Position numbers and translations under genes: made by a program
The notes under the pieces: generated by a model
Told to the model about the DNA's origin: nothing
Databases searched by the model: none
The model's input: only the letters and a program-made list of their open reading frames with translations
Part shown: one piece after another, positions 43,032 to 50,131 of the stretch
Layout: each line of letters begins with the position of its first letter
Numbering within the stretch: position 1 is the stretch's first letter
DNA from: Hymenobacter sp. IS2118
Lineage (GTDB): Bacteria; Bacteroidota; Bacteroidia; Cytophagales; Hymenobacteraceae
Reading direction: 5' to 3'
Length of the DNA stretch: 64,000 bases
Assembly (NCBI RefSeq): GCF_000715495.1
Contig: NZ_JNLX01000157.1
Coordinates: forward strand, 1-64,000

Positions 43032-44459
43032 ATGTCAATTAATACTCTGCGCTTATCCCGCCTGACGGGCGGTCTTATTCTTTATCTCATTTGCGCGGGC
43101 GTTCTGCCGGCCGCCGCCCGGCCGGCCGCGGTCGCAGTGGCCGCTACCGACGATGCCCCGGCCCTCGATGGCCTGTGGAAGGGCCAGCTGAAAGTGCCGG
43201 GCGGGCAGCTCGAAGTCATTTTTCGGCTTCGTAAGCTGATGGGCAACGACTATTACTGCGACCTCGACGTGCCCCAGCAGAAAGTGAGCCGCATGGCGGT
43301 GAAAGCCGAAGTGAAAGGCGATACCGTGCGCCTCTACGCCGAGGAAGCCGCTACCCGCTTCATCGGCCGCCTCTCTGCCGATGGCAAGCAGATGAACGGC
43401 ACCTGGCAATCGCCGGGATTTAAAACGCCAATGGTGCTGAATTTCAGCGCCATGCCCGATATAAGTGCTAAAAATGTGCGCCTCACCCCGCCTTACCGCG
43501 AGGAGGAAGCCACTTTCACCAACCTCACCGTGAACACGCGGCTCGGCGGCATGCTCACCATTCCGGCCGGCCAGGGGCCGTTTCCGGCCGTAGTGCTGCT
43601 CAGCGATGCTGGCCCGCAGGACCGTGACGGCACCGTGGGCGACTTTGCCCCACTGGGCCTGTTGGCTGATTTTCTTACGCGCCGGGGCATCGCCGTGCTG
43701 CGGTTTGATGACCGGGGCGTGGGTAAATCCGGCGGTACGGCTGCCGTCAGCACCGCCGATTTGGTGAGCGATGCCCAGGCAGGCATGAATTTCTTGCGCA
43801 CCCGTCCCGAAATTGATTTGGCACATCTGGGCCTGATTGGGCACGGCGAAGGCGGTAATGTGGCACTGCTGGCGGCGGCGCAACCCTTGCCGCCGGCTTT
43901 TGTAGTGGCCCTGGCCGCTTACGGCCTGCCGGGCCGCGAAATTGTGGTGCAGCAACAGGCTACCACGCTCCGCACCCTGGGCACCGACAACAACCAGATT
44001 GAGGCCGCGACCAAGCGGCAGCAGGCCATGCTCGAAATCATTCGGCAAACGACCGATAACGCCCAGGCCCAGGCCATTGTGGCCAACATGCTCAAGCAGA
44101 ACAACGCCGCTATCGACAATGCTACCGCCCAATCGAGCGCGGCCGAGATGACGTCGGCCCGCTACCGGTTTTTCCTCGCCTTCAACCCGGTGCAGCAGCT
44201 CACGGGCGTTTCCTGCCCGGTATTGCTCCTGAACGGCACCAACGACCTGACCATCAATGCTGATGCTAACCAGAAAGCATTGCAAAAAGGACTGGCGCTC
44301 AATAAGAATGTGACGGCCAAGAAATTGTCCGGTGTCAACCACCTCTTTCAGCCGGAGGCTACCAAGTGGCCCATCATCAACGGCCAGCAGCAGCCCAACT
44401 TCTCGCCCGAAGCCGAGGAAACTATCCGGGAATGGATTGTGGCGCAGAGCAAAAAATAA
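43032..44459 (+). CDS. secreted alpha/beta-hydrolase-fold protein lacking the nucleophile Ser (module copy 1)
   Basis: 475 residues. Signal peptide at about 1-30. An N-terminal beta domain (residues 45-150) starts ALDGLWKGQLKVPGGQLEVIFRL, then an alpha/beta-hydrolase core (X-Pro dipeptidase/S33-like) with YREEEATFTNLTVNTRLGGMLTIPAGQGPFPAVVLLSDAGPQDRDG and VLRFDDRGVGKSGG. The nucleophile elbow reads LGLIGHGEGGNVALLAA: glycine stands where the family has serine (GHSEGG). The Asp loop (LLNGTNDLTI) and the His (GVNHLFQPEA) are kept. The protein may be a pseudo-enzyme or binding protein. It converges on the carboxypeptidase-regulatory-like gene ending at 45820; the same pair is repeated at 47.3-49.6 kb. 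Confidence 0.82.
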   Translation: MSINTLRLSRLTGGLILYLICAGVLPAAARPAAVAVAATDDAPALDGLWKGQLKVPGGQLEVIFRLRKLMGNDYYCDLDVPQQKVSRMAVKAEVKGDTVRLYAEEAATRFIGRLSADGKQMNGTWQSPGFKTPMVLNFSAMPDISAKNVRLTPPYREEEATFTNLTVNTRLGGMLTIPAGQGPFPAVVLLSDAGPQDRDGTVGDFAPLGLLADFLTRRGIAVLRFDDRGVGKSGGTAAVSTADLVSDAQAGMNFLRTRPEIDLAHLGLIGHGEGGNVALLAAAQPLPPAFVVALAAYGLPGREIVVQQQATTLRTLGTDNNQIEAATKRQQAMLEIIRQTTDNAQAQAIVANMLKQNNAAIDNATAQSSAAEMTSARYRFFLAFNPVQQLTGVSCPVLLLNGTNDLTINADANQKALQKGLALNKNVTAKKLSGVNHLFQPEATKWPIINGQQQPNFSPEAEETIREWIVAQSKK

Positions 44460-44470
44460 TCACTGACTCT

Positions 44471-44600
44471 CGGTGATTAACCTTGATTTCGCTGATTCAA
44501 AAATCCCCTGGCTTGGTAGAGTCAGGGGATTTTTTTATGTGCTGGCAGCACTGCTCTACAGTGGTCGAGCGTGCCACTCTCCTTCAGCGAAATCACGGTT
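44471..44600. repeat. repeats of an AATCAGCGAAATCACGG word
   Basis: An inverted copy at 44471-44497 and a direct partial copy at 44585-44600 (CAGCGAAATCACGGTT) recur as a direct copy at 45781-45807. Short intergenic dispersed repeat around the IS1595 insertion. Confidence 0.65.
44499..44536 (+). terminator. terminator after the first hydrolase gene
   Basis: Stem AAAAATCCCCTG / CAGGGGATTTTT with a 12-nt loop and a T7 run, 40 bp after the stop. The loop and stem resemble the terminator at 45703-45733, suggesting they are related. Confidence 0.88.
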
Positions 44601-44639
44601 GATAAGTGAGCACGCACGAGTAAGCATAGCCTCCAGGCT

Positions 44640-44720
44640 GTCATGTCGAGCGCAGCCGAGGCATCTCGCTCGCACCGCTCAATGAAGCGAGCAAGATGCC
44701 TCGGCTGCGCTCGACATGAC
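44640..44720. repeat. REP-like palindrome, family R1 copy D (GCAGCC subtype)
   Basis: Arms 44640-44673 and 44687-44720, starting GTCATGTCGAGCGCAGCC, pair over 34 bp with one mismatch. Confidence 0.88.
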
Positions 44721-44790
44721 CACACGCAACACGCTTCATGTGCGCGATTATTTAAGCAGTGGTGCAAAAGTAACCGTAGCAAAAAAGCGG

Positions 44791-44878
44791 GTCATGCTGA
44801 GCTTGCCGAAGCCTCTCTACCGCACCGTTGGAGTTGTTCAACGAGGCGGTAGAGAGGCTTCGACAAGCTCAGCATGAC
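44791..44878. repeat. REP-like palindrome, family R1 copy E (TTGCCG subtype)
   Basis: Arms starting GTCATGCTGAGCTTGCCG, about 33 bp each, at 44791-44823 and 44846-44878, with one mismatch. It ends 13 bp before the IS1595 left repeat, so two family copies stand in tandem here. Confidence 0.88.
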
Positions 44879-44890
44879 GGTTAAAATTTA

Positions 44891-45636
44891 GGGGCTTAGG
44901 AAGCAAAAACCAGAAAATGGGGCATAACTTACTGTTATGCAATCAGCTAACCGCTATTATAAGTGCAGCAAAATTTCAGAGGTCAAATTTCGCTACTTGC
45001 TGCGCCTGTTTGCCTTGGATTTGACGGCCTCGGATACGGCCCGGCTCACGGGCCTGAGCGTGCGGGCTGTCAATGAAATTTACCTGCGGCTGCGCCACCG
45101 GCTCCTGGCCTGGAGCCCCGTGCCGGCTGAACTCGACGGGGCCGTCGAACTCGACGAGAGCTACTTCGGCCCGCGCCGGGTGCGCGGCAAACGGGGCCGC
45201 GGGGCCGGCGGTAAAACCATCGTCTTTGGCCTGTTCAAACGTGGCGGGCAGGTGTACACGGAAATCGTACCCGACTGCTCGAAAAAAACCTTGCAGGCCA
45301 TCATACGCGGCAAAATCGACGTGGCCGCCATGGTCAATACCGACGGCTGGCGCGGCTACGACGGGCTGGTGGACGTGGGCTTTGACCGCCACTTCCGCGT
45401 CCGCCACGGCCAGAACGAATTCGTGGGCGGCGCTTCGCATATCAATGTCATTGAATCCTTCTGGAGCTTCGCCAAAGCCCGCCTTCAGCAGTTCAAGGGC
45501 GTACCCAAGCACACCTTTTTGCTGCACCTGAAAGAGTCTGAATTTCGCTTCAATCATCGTTACGAGGACCTTTATAAACTGCTCCTTAAATTACTTCGCC
45601 AACAGCCCCTCTAACCAAGTTTGCTTCCTAAGCCCC
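44891..45636 (+). mobile_element. IS1595-family insertion sequence (ISXO2-like)
   Basis: 746-bp element with perfect 17-bp terminal inverted repeats GGGGCTTAGGAAGCAAA (44891-44907, and reverse complement at 45620-45636). The direct repeat AAATTTA flanks both ends (44884-44890 and 45637-45643), consistent with target-site duplication; the family usually gives 8 bp. It carries one transposase gene and is inserted between the convergent genes of module copy 1. Confidence 0.9.
44937..45614 (+). CDS. IS1595-family (ISXO2-like) transposase
   Basis: 225-residue DDE transposase. It contains ELDESYFGPRRVRGKRGRGAGGKTIVFGLFKRGG (first catalytic Asp at about 73), AAMVNTDGWRGYDGL (second Asp), NEFVGGASHINVIESFWSFAKARLQQFKGV (catalytic Glu region) and FLLHLKESEFRFNHR. 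These are the hallmarks of the ISXO2-like transposase domain. The N-terminus begins near a helix-turn-helix (LDLTASDTARLTGLSVRAVNEIYLRL) and lacks the zinc ribbon found in many relatives, so this is the short form. The element has intact ends and an intact frame, so it may be active. Confidence 0.9.
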   Translation: MQSANRYYKCSKISEVKFRYLLRLFALDLTASDTARLTGLSVRAVNEIYLRLRHRLLAWSPVPAELDGAVELDESYFGPRRVRGKRGRGAGGKTIVFGLFKRGGQVYTEIVPDCSKKTLQAIIRGKIDVAAMVNTDGWRGYDGLVDVGFDRHFRVRHGQNEFVGGASHINVIESFWSFAKARLQQFKGVPKHTFLLHLKESEFRFNHRYEDLYKLLLKLLRQQPL

Positions 45637-45702
45637 AAATTTAATACGATTACTTATGCACACCTGCTTAGTCGCTGATTAGCAACTATCAACTGTAATA
45701 AA

Positions 45703-45733
45703 AAAACCCTGGCTCGGTAGAACCAGGGTTTTA
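45703..45733 (-). terminator. terminator for the minus-strand gene of module copy 1
   Basis: AAAACCCTGG / CCAGGGTTTT stem with a 10-nt loop. On the minus strand it ends in a T7 run, 87 bp after the stop at 45820. Confidence 0.82.
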
Positions 45734-45819
45734 CAGGAACTATCGGTGTAGCTAAACCAATGGTTAAACACGACGCCCTCAATCAGCGAAATCACGGTTA
45801 ATCACCGCTAATCAGCGAT

Positions 45820-46719
45820 TTATTTAATCATATCCACTTCGGCCTTAATCATGGCGTTGTAGCGGCGGCCCTGGTCGTTAGCCAACGTGAGCAGGTTCCA
45901 GCCCTTGCCAATAGTATAGCTCCAGGTGCGGCTTTCCTTGAACTCGAAGGTGGGACGCATAATCTGGCCGTAGGGCGTGTAGTTGTCCATGAAGTTGGTG
46001 GTGTAGAACTTGTCGCCGCCCACAATCCACTCCATGGCCACGAAGAAGCCTTCTTCCGGCGCTGGAATATTGTAGGTGCTCAAGTCGATGGTATACCATT
46101 CGCCGCCGCGCGAAGCCGACACCACTACGTTTTCGGTGAGCAGGTCGGTGTTGGGGGCGTTGTAGTTGCCGTCGGCCTTGTAGATACGCACCCGGAAGGG
46201 CTCGCGGGGGAAACCATTTTCCCCGATGTAAAAGGACACCGTGCGCACGTTGCCCAGCTTCTTCTGCTTCTCGTTTTTCACGAAAAAGGCGTACTGGCTG
46301 CCGGGCAAGCCCTGAATCATGCCTTCGCCGGGGTTGTTTGAGTTGGAGCCGAGCACAAGGTTTTTCACCTTACCGCCTCTAACCGTCACGTTGGCGAGCT
46401 CAATAACCCGCTTATCAAGTTCGATGATAAGGTCTTCGGTACCGCCACGCTTGATTACGACGGCACTGCGCGCGTAGCCTAGCGTCATAACAATAAGGGA
46501 ATCCTGGCTCGCCTTTTCGAGGCCGGCCAGCTGAAAGTAGCCGTACTCGTTGGTTAGTGCGCCCGTGCCCTCTTCCCGCAGGCTAATGGAGGCAAAGGGA
46601 ACCGGGTCTTTGGTTTTGGCATCCACAACCCGGCCCGTAACACGGTTTTCCTGTGCCCAGCCCAGTGCTGGCAACAGCAACAAAGCCCAAAATGCAAGAA
46701 CAGGTATGCGTTTCATCAT
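45820..46719 (-). CDS. carboxypeptidase-regulatory-like secreted protein (module copy 1)
   Basis: 299 residues with a signal peptide (...VLAFWALLLLPALGWAQ) and a CarboxypepD_reg-like domain at about 25-110 (RVTGRVVDAKTKDPVPFASISLREEGTGALTNEYGYFQLAGL...MTLGYAR). A C-terminal domain of unknown family (about 120-299) has KVKNLVLGSNSNNPGEGMIQGLPGSQYAFFV, VRTVSFYIGENGFPREPFRVRIYKADGNYNAP and PEEGFFVAMEWIVGG, ending in MIKAEVDMIK. This second domain looks like a beta-sandwich. The same-length paralog at 48723-49622 is nearly identical over the C-terminal domain, but its N-terminal domain has diverged. It is convergent with the hydrolase of the same module. Confidence 0.8.
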   Translation of the reverse strand: MMKRIPVLAFWALLLLPALGWAQENRVTGRVVDAKTKDPVPFASISLREEGTGALTNEYGYFQLAGLEKASQDSLIVMTLGYARSAVVIKRGGTEDLIIELDKRVIELANVTVRGGKVKNLVLGSNSNNPGEGMIQGLPGSQYAFFVKNEKQKKLGNVRTVSFYIGENGFPREPFRVRIYKADGNYNAPNTDLLTENVVVSASRGGEWYTIDLSTYNIPAPEEGFFVAMEWIVGGDKFYTTNFMDNYTPYGQIMRPTFEFKESRTWSYTIGKGWNLLTLANDQGRRYNAMIKAEVDMIK

Positions 46720-46751
46720 CGCCGGAGATAATAATAATGGATGTAGTTTGG

Positions 46752-46759
46752 CAAATTTA
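46752..46759 (-). promoter_or_regulatory. candidate -7 box for the module copy 1 minus-strand gene
   Basis: On the minus strand TAAATTTG matches TAnnTTTG, 33 bp before the start at 46719. No clear -33 TTG. Confidence 0.45.
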
Positions 46760-47280
46760 CTAGTTCTCAGTCATTATATCGCCATCCATGGCCAGGGAGC
46801 GCAACAAATGATTTGTTAAATCCAAATTAAATGGGCCAATACCATTAAAAAGAAGATAAATATTGGGCAAAAATTTATTAATCAAGCCTTTAGGTTTTGA
46901 AAAAAAAGGCCCCGGTACTGCACATCGAAAGTAACGAAAAGTGTTTTTTCTGCCTAACCAGAGTTTTACGACCACAGTACATTTTCCTTATTTGCCGGTA
47001 ATTGCTTCGAAATTCATTACGTGGCAGGGTTGAAAACGGATTGGCACGACTTGCATCAAGGGACATCAGGGCCAATGCTTCCGGCACAGGGCGGGTACCA
47101 TAGACGGGCTTTGGCTTGGCTGCGAAGGTGATGTTAAATATTTAATGCAATATATTTATAATGAACTGATTGAAGCGTTTGTTGCTGAGACGGAAGGCCC
47201 GGCGGTGGCGCTGGTTACGGCGGGAGTTATGCTATTGCTTATCTTTCGGGTGCCATAAGTCTATTTACAACAAGTGCACA
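46760..47280. other. divergent intergenic region between the two module copies
   Basis: About 520 bp without a recognised gene, AT-rich around 46800-47000 and 47130-47165. It separates the minus-strand gene of copy 1 from the plus-strand hydrolase of copy 2. A TATCTTTC octamer (47240-47247), one base from the -7 consensus, lies 34 bp before the hydrolase start. Confidence 0.5.
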
Positions 47281-48699
47281 ATGAAAAGGTGGGTAATTTG
47301 GGTGGTACTGTTGCTGACTGGATGCAGCATTGGTACTGCCTGGGCCAACGGCCGCGCGCCGAGGGGAGAAAGCCTGCCTCTGGGGGGCTTATGGAAGGGG
47401 AAACTGTCCGTTTTAGGGGGGCAGCTGGATTTGACCATCAGCGTGGTGCCGTTGGCGAACGGCCAGTACTTTGCCGCCCTCGACGTGCCCGCCCAAAAGG
47501 TGAACCGCATGGTCACGGAAATGACCGTTCGCGGCGATTCCGTGCTGTTGTACATGCCGGCGGCGGGCAGCCGCTACGCCGCCCGCTTCGATGCCGCCAA
47601 GCGGGAGTTGATTGGCGTCTGGACCCAGGGCGGGGTAAAGTCCCCGCTGCGGCTGCGGTACGCGCCAATGCCAAGCCTCAGCGGACCCGGCACACGCCTG
47701 GCCCCGCCCTACCGCGAAGAGGAGGTTGCATTTGATAATGCCGTATCGCGCTTAAATTTTAGCGGCACGCTCACGGTGCCGCCCGGCACCGGGCCCTTCT
47801 CGGCCGTGGTGCTGGTGAGCGACCTCGGCGCTCAGGACCGTGACGGTACCGTGGGCAACTATCGCATGATGGGCGCCTTGGCTGATTACCTTACCCGCCG
47901 GGGCGTCGTCGTACTCCGCTATGATGACCGGGGGGTGGGGCAGTCGGGCGGGAGCACGGCCACCGCCACCACCGCCATGCGGGTGAGCGACGTGCAAGGC
48001 GCCATCAACTTTCTGCGCTCCCGGCTGGAAGTCAACATTGCCCGCATTGGTGTGGTGGGCCACGGCGAAGGCGCCAACGTGGCCTTATTGGCTGCGGGGC
48101 AGCCGTTGCCGCCAGCCTTCGTGGTTTCGTTGGCGGGCTACGGCCTCACGGGCGAACAAACGTTGCTGCAACAGCTGCTGATGCAGCAGCGCGCCCAGAA
48201 ACTGGAACCTGCTGCGATGCAGGCGGCCTACGAGCGGCGGCGTACGATGTACAGCATCATCCGGCTAACTAATCCGGCGCAGGCCCGCGCCATTGTGAGC
48301 AACATGCTGCGCCAGGACCAGCCCGGCCTTGATGCTCAGGCTATTCAAAAGGCGGCATCACAGCTGCTGACGCCCTGGCAGCGCTCTTTTCTGGCCTTCG
48401 ACCCGTTGGAGGACCTGAACGAAGTGCGCTGCCCGGTGCTGCTGCTCAGCGGCACTGCCGATGAAGTGGCTCCCGCCGAGCTGCATCAGGTAGCGCTGGA
48501 AAAAGAGCTGAAAAGCTTCAATCGCCAAACGGTTGCCAAGCGTTTGCCGGGCGTCAACCACCTTTTTCAGCCCGCGAAATCGGAATGGACACTGATGAAT
48601 GGCGAATTGAGTCCCCTGTTTTCGCCTGTGGCACAGGAAACGATTCGGCAGTGGCTGGTTGATTTGGACAAGCCAAGCAAAGTGTTATTCTCTAAATAA
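47281..48699 (+). CDS. secreted alpha/beta-hydrolase-fold protein lacking the nucleophile Ser (module copy 2)
   Basis: 472 residues, paralog of the 43.0-kb hydrolase with the same architecture. The signal peptide is MKRWVIWVVLLLTGCSIGTAWA (contains a possible lipobox LTGC). A beta domain begins GGLWKGKLSVLGGQLDLTISVV, and the alpha/beta core has YREEEVAFDNAVSRLNFSGTLTVPPGTGPFSAVVLVSDLGAQDRDG and VLRYDDRGVGQSGG. The elbow is IGVVGHGEGANVALLAAG, again with Gly in place of the nucleophile Ser. The Asp region (LLLSGTADEVAPAE) and His (GVNHLFQPAK) remain. The ATG at 47281 is used; an in-frame codon at 47170 adds a basic, unlikely leader. Only 23 bp separate its stop from that of the convergent paralog gene. 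Confidence 0.82.
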   Translation: MKRWVIWVVLLLTGCSIGTAWANGRAPRGESLPLGGLWKGKLSVLGGQLDLTISVVPLANGQYFAALDVPAQKVNRMVTEMTVRGDSVLLYMPAAGSRYAARFDAAKRELIGVWTQGGVKSPLRLRYAPMPSLSGPGTRLAPPYREEEVAFDNAVSRLNFSGTLTVPPGTGPFSAVVLVSDLGAQDRDGTVGNYRMMGALADYLTRRGVVVLRYDDRGVGQSGGSTATATTAMRVSDVQGAINFLRSRLEVNIARIGVVGHGEGANVALLAAGQPLPPAFVVSLAGYGLTGEQTLLQQLLMQQRAQKLEPAAMQAAYERRRTMYSIIRLTNPAQARAIVSNMLRQDQPGLDAQAIQKAASQLLTPWQRSFLAFDPLEDLNEVRCPVLLLSGTADEVAPAELHQVALEKELKSFNRQTVAKRLPGVNHLFQPAKSEWTLMNGELSPLFSPVAQETIRQWLVDLDKPSKVLFSK

Positions 48700-48722
48700 G
48701 CTACAAGTCAAAAGCTGCAAGC

Positions 48723-49622
48723 TTATTTAATCATGTCTACTTCGGCCTTAATCATGGCGTTGTAGCGCAGGCCCTGGCTGTTGGCGGCGGTGATGAGGCT
48801 CCAGCCCTTGCCGATGGAGTAGTTCCAGGTGCGGCTTTCCTTAAACTCGAAGGTGGGCCGCATAATCTGGCCGTAGGGCGTGTAGTCGTCCATGAAGTTG
48901 GTGGCGAAGAACTTATCGCCGCTCACCACCCATTCCATGGCCACGAAGAAGCCTTCTTCCGGCGCCATGATGTTGTAGGGCGTCAGGTCGACGGTGTACC
49001 ACTGCCCGCCTTGCGGCGCGGAAACCACCACGTTTTCGGTGAGCAAGTCGGTGTTGGGGGCGTTGTAGTTGCCGTCAGCTTTGTAAAGCCGCACCCGGAA
49101 GGGCTCGCGGGGGAAACCATTTTCACCGATGTAGAAGGATACGGTGCGCACGCTGCCCAGGCGCTTCTTTTTATCATTTTTCACAAAGAAGGCGTACTGA
49201 CTGCCGGGCAGGCCCTGAATCATGCCTTCGCCGGGGTCATTGGACTTGGCACCAAGGCCTAAGTTTTTGATTTTCCCCGCCTTCACCACCACGTTGCTCA
49301 GCTGAACCGCGCGCTTGGCTACTTCGATGGTAAGGTTGGCTACGGCCACGCCGCGCTGCACCAGCACCGTCCGCCGGGAATAGCCGAGCGCCTCCACGAC
49401 CAAGGAGTCTTCCGCATTTTTGCTGGGCGTGGGTACCACAAACTGGCCGTGCTCGTTGCTGAGCGCGCCAATTTGTTCACTTTTGAGCCCAACAGACGTG
49501 AAGGGTAATGGCTCTTTGGTGTCTTTGTCCACAATCACGCCCTTTATCTGACTCTGCTGAGCCCAACCTGACGTTGCAGTGATGACTGAGAATAATGCTA
49601 TAAGAAGTAGGCGTGAACTCAT
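48723..49622 (-). CDS. carboxypeptidase-regulatory-like secreted protein (module copy 2)
   Basis: 299 residues, exactly the length of its paralog at 45820. Signal peptide (MSSRLLLIALFSVITATSGWAQ) and CarboxypepD_reg-like domain (QIKGVIVDKDTKEPLPFTSVGLKSEQIGALSNEHGQFVV). The C-terminal domain is nearly identical to copy 1 (PGEGMIQGLPGSQYAFFVKN, FYIGENGFPREPFRVR, YGQIMRPTFEFKESRTW, YNAMIKAEVDMIK). The start at 49622 is chosen for the signal peptide. It is convergent with the copy 2 hydrolase, 23 bp apart at the stops. The domain of unknown family may bind the hydrolase-like partner (inference from conserved pairing). Confidence 0.8.
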   Translation of the reverse strand: MSSRLLLIALFSVITATSGWAQQSQIKGVIVDKDTKEPLPFTSVGLKSEQIGALSNEHGQFVVPTPSKNAEDSLVVEALGYSRRTVLVQRGVAVANLTIEVAKRAVQLSNVVVKAGKIKNLGLGAKSNDPGEGMIQGLPGSQYAFFVKNDKKKRLGSVRTVSFYIGENGFPREPFRVRLYKADGNYNAPNTDLLTENVVVSAPQGGQWYTVDLTPYNIMAPEEGFFVAMEWVVSGDKFFATNFMDDYTPYGQIMRPTFEFKESRTWNYSIGKGWSLITAANSQGLRYNAMIKAEVDMIK

Positions 49623-49642
49623 ATTATTAGGGGTAGAAAGCA

Positions 49643-49650
49643 CAAAATTA
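49643..49650 (-). promoter_or_regulatory. candidate -7 box for the module copy 2 minus-strand gene
   Basis: On the minus strand TAATTTTG fits TAnnTTTG, 21 bp before the start at 49622, a position like that in the paralog. Confidence 0.45.
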
Positions 49651-49794
49651 CAAATAGTGGGGTGAAAGTTATTGTAAAATTTCGGGAGAAACAACCCTTC
49701 TTTTTGAGTGTAAGGCCATGAACCTTATTGGAGGCCCGCAAAGTGGCATTTTTTGCTTCAAAAAAACCTGGTGGCGAATAAGCGGTTGGCATTG

Positions 49795-49802
49795 TACCTT
49801 TG
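49795..49802 (+). promoter_or_regulatory. -7 box (TACCTTTG) upstream of feoA
   Basis: Exact TAnnTTTG match, 41 bp before the GTG start of feoA. The -33 element is weak. Confidence 0.55.
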
Positions 49803-49842
49803 TTTGTATTCTTTCTAAATAAGCTTTCCCCGTTTCCTGCCC

Positions 49843-50121
49843 GTGGCATTTTTCCGCAATTCCTCTCCGCTTGTTGCTGCCGGTGTGGCCGCCCGCCGTA
49901 CTGCCAAAGACCTGCGCCTGGGCGAATCCGGCACCATTTGCTGCCTCGAAGACCCCGAAATGGCACTTAAGCTGCTGGAGATGGGCTGCGTGCCCGGCGT
50001 GCAGGTGCGCCTGAGCGGCCGGGCGCCCCTGGGCGACCCGCTGATGCTGGTGCTTGGCGACCAGGAATACACGCTGTCGGTTCGGGCCAGTGAGGCCGCT
50101 ACCATTTTATTGAAAGAGTAA
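49843..50121 (+). CDS. feoA: FeoA-type ferrous iron transport protein
   Basis: 92-residue SH3-like FeoA domain protein, partner of the FeoB iron permease. It has AKDLRLGESGTICCLEDPEMALKLLEMGCVPGVQVRLSGRAPLGDPLMLVLGDQEYTLSVRASEAATILL, where LLEMGCVPG and GDPLM..L...EYTLSVR..EA are the family hallmarks. GTG start. It is 10 bp upstream of feoB, so co-transcribed. A 15-20 residue N-terminal extension precedes the domain. Confidence 0.88.
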   Translation: MAFFRNSSPLVAAGVAARRTAKDLRLGESGTICCLEDPEMALKLLEMGCVPGVQVRLSGRAPLGDPLMLVLGDQEYTLSVRASEAATILLKE

Positions 50122-50131
50122 AGCGCAGCGT

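Noticed and set aside
43032-49622. toxin-immunity or anti-phage defence pair
   Set aside because: Both proteins carry signal peptides and resemble envelope proteins; no nuclease, deaminase or pore-forming motif was seen.
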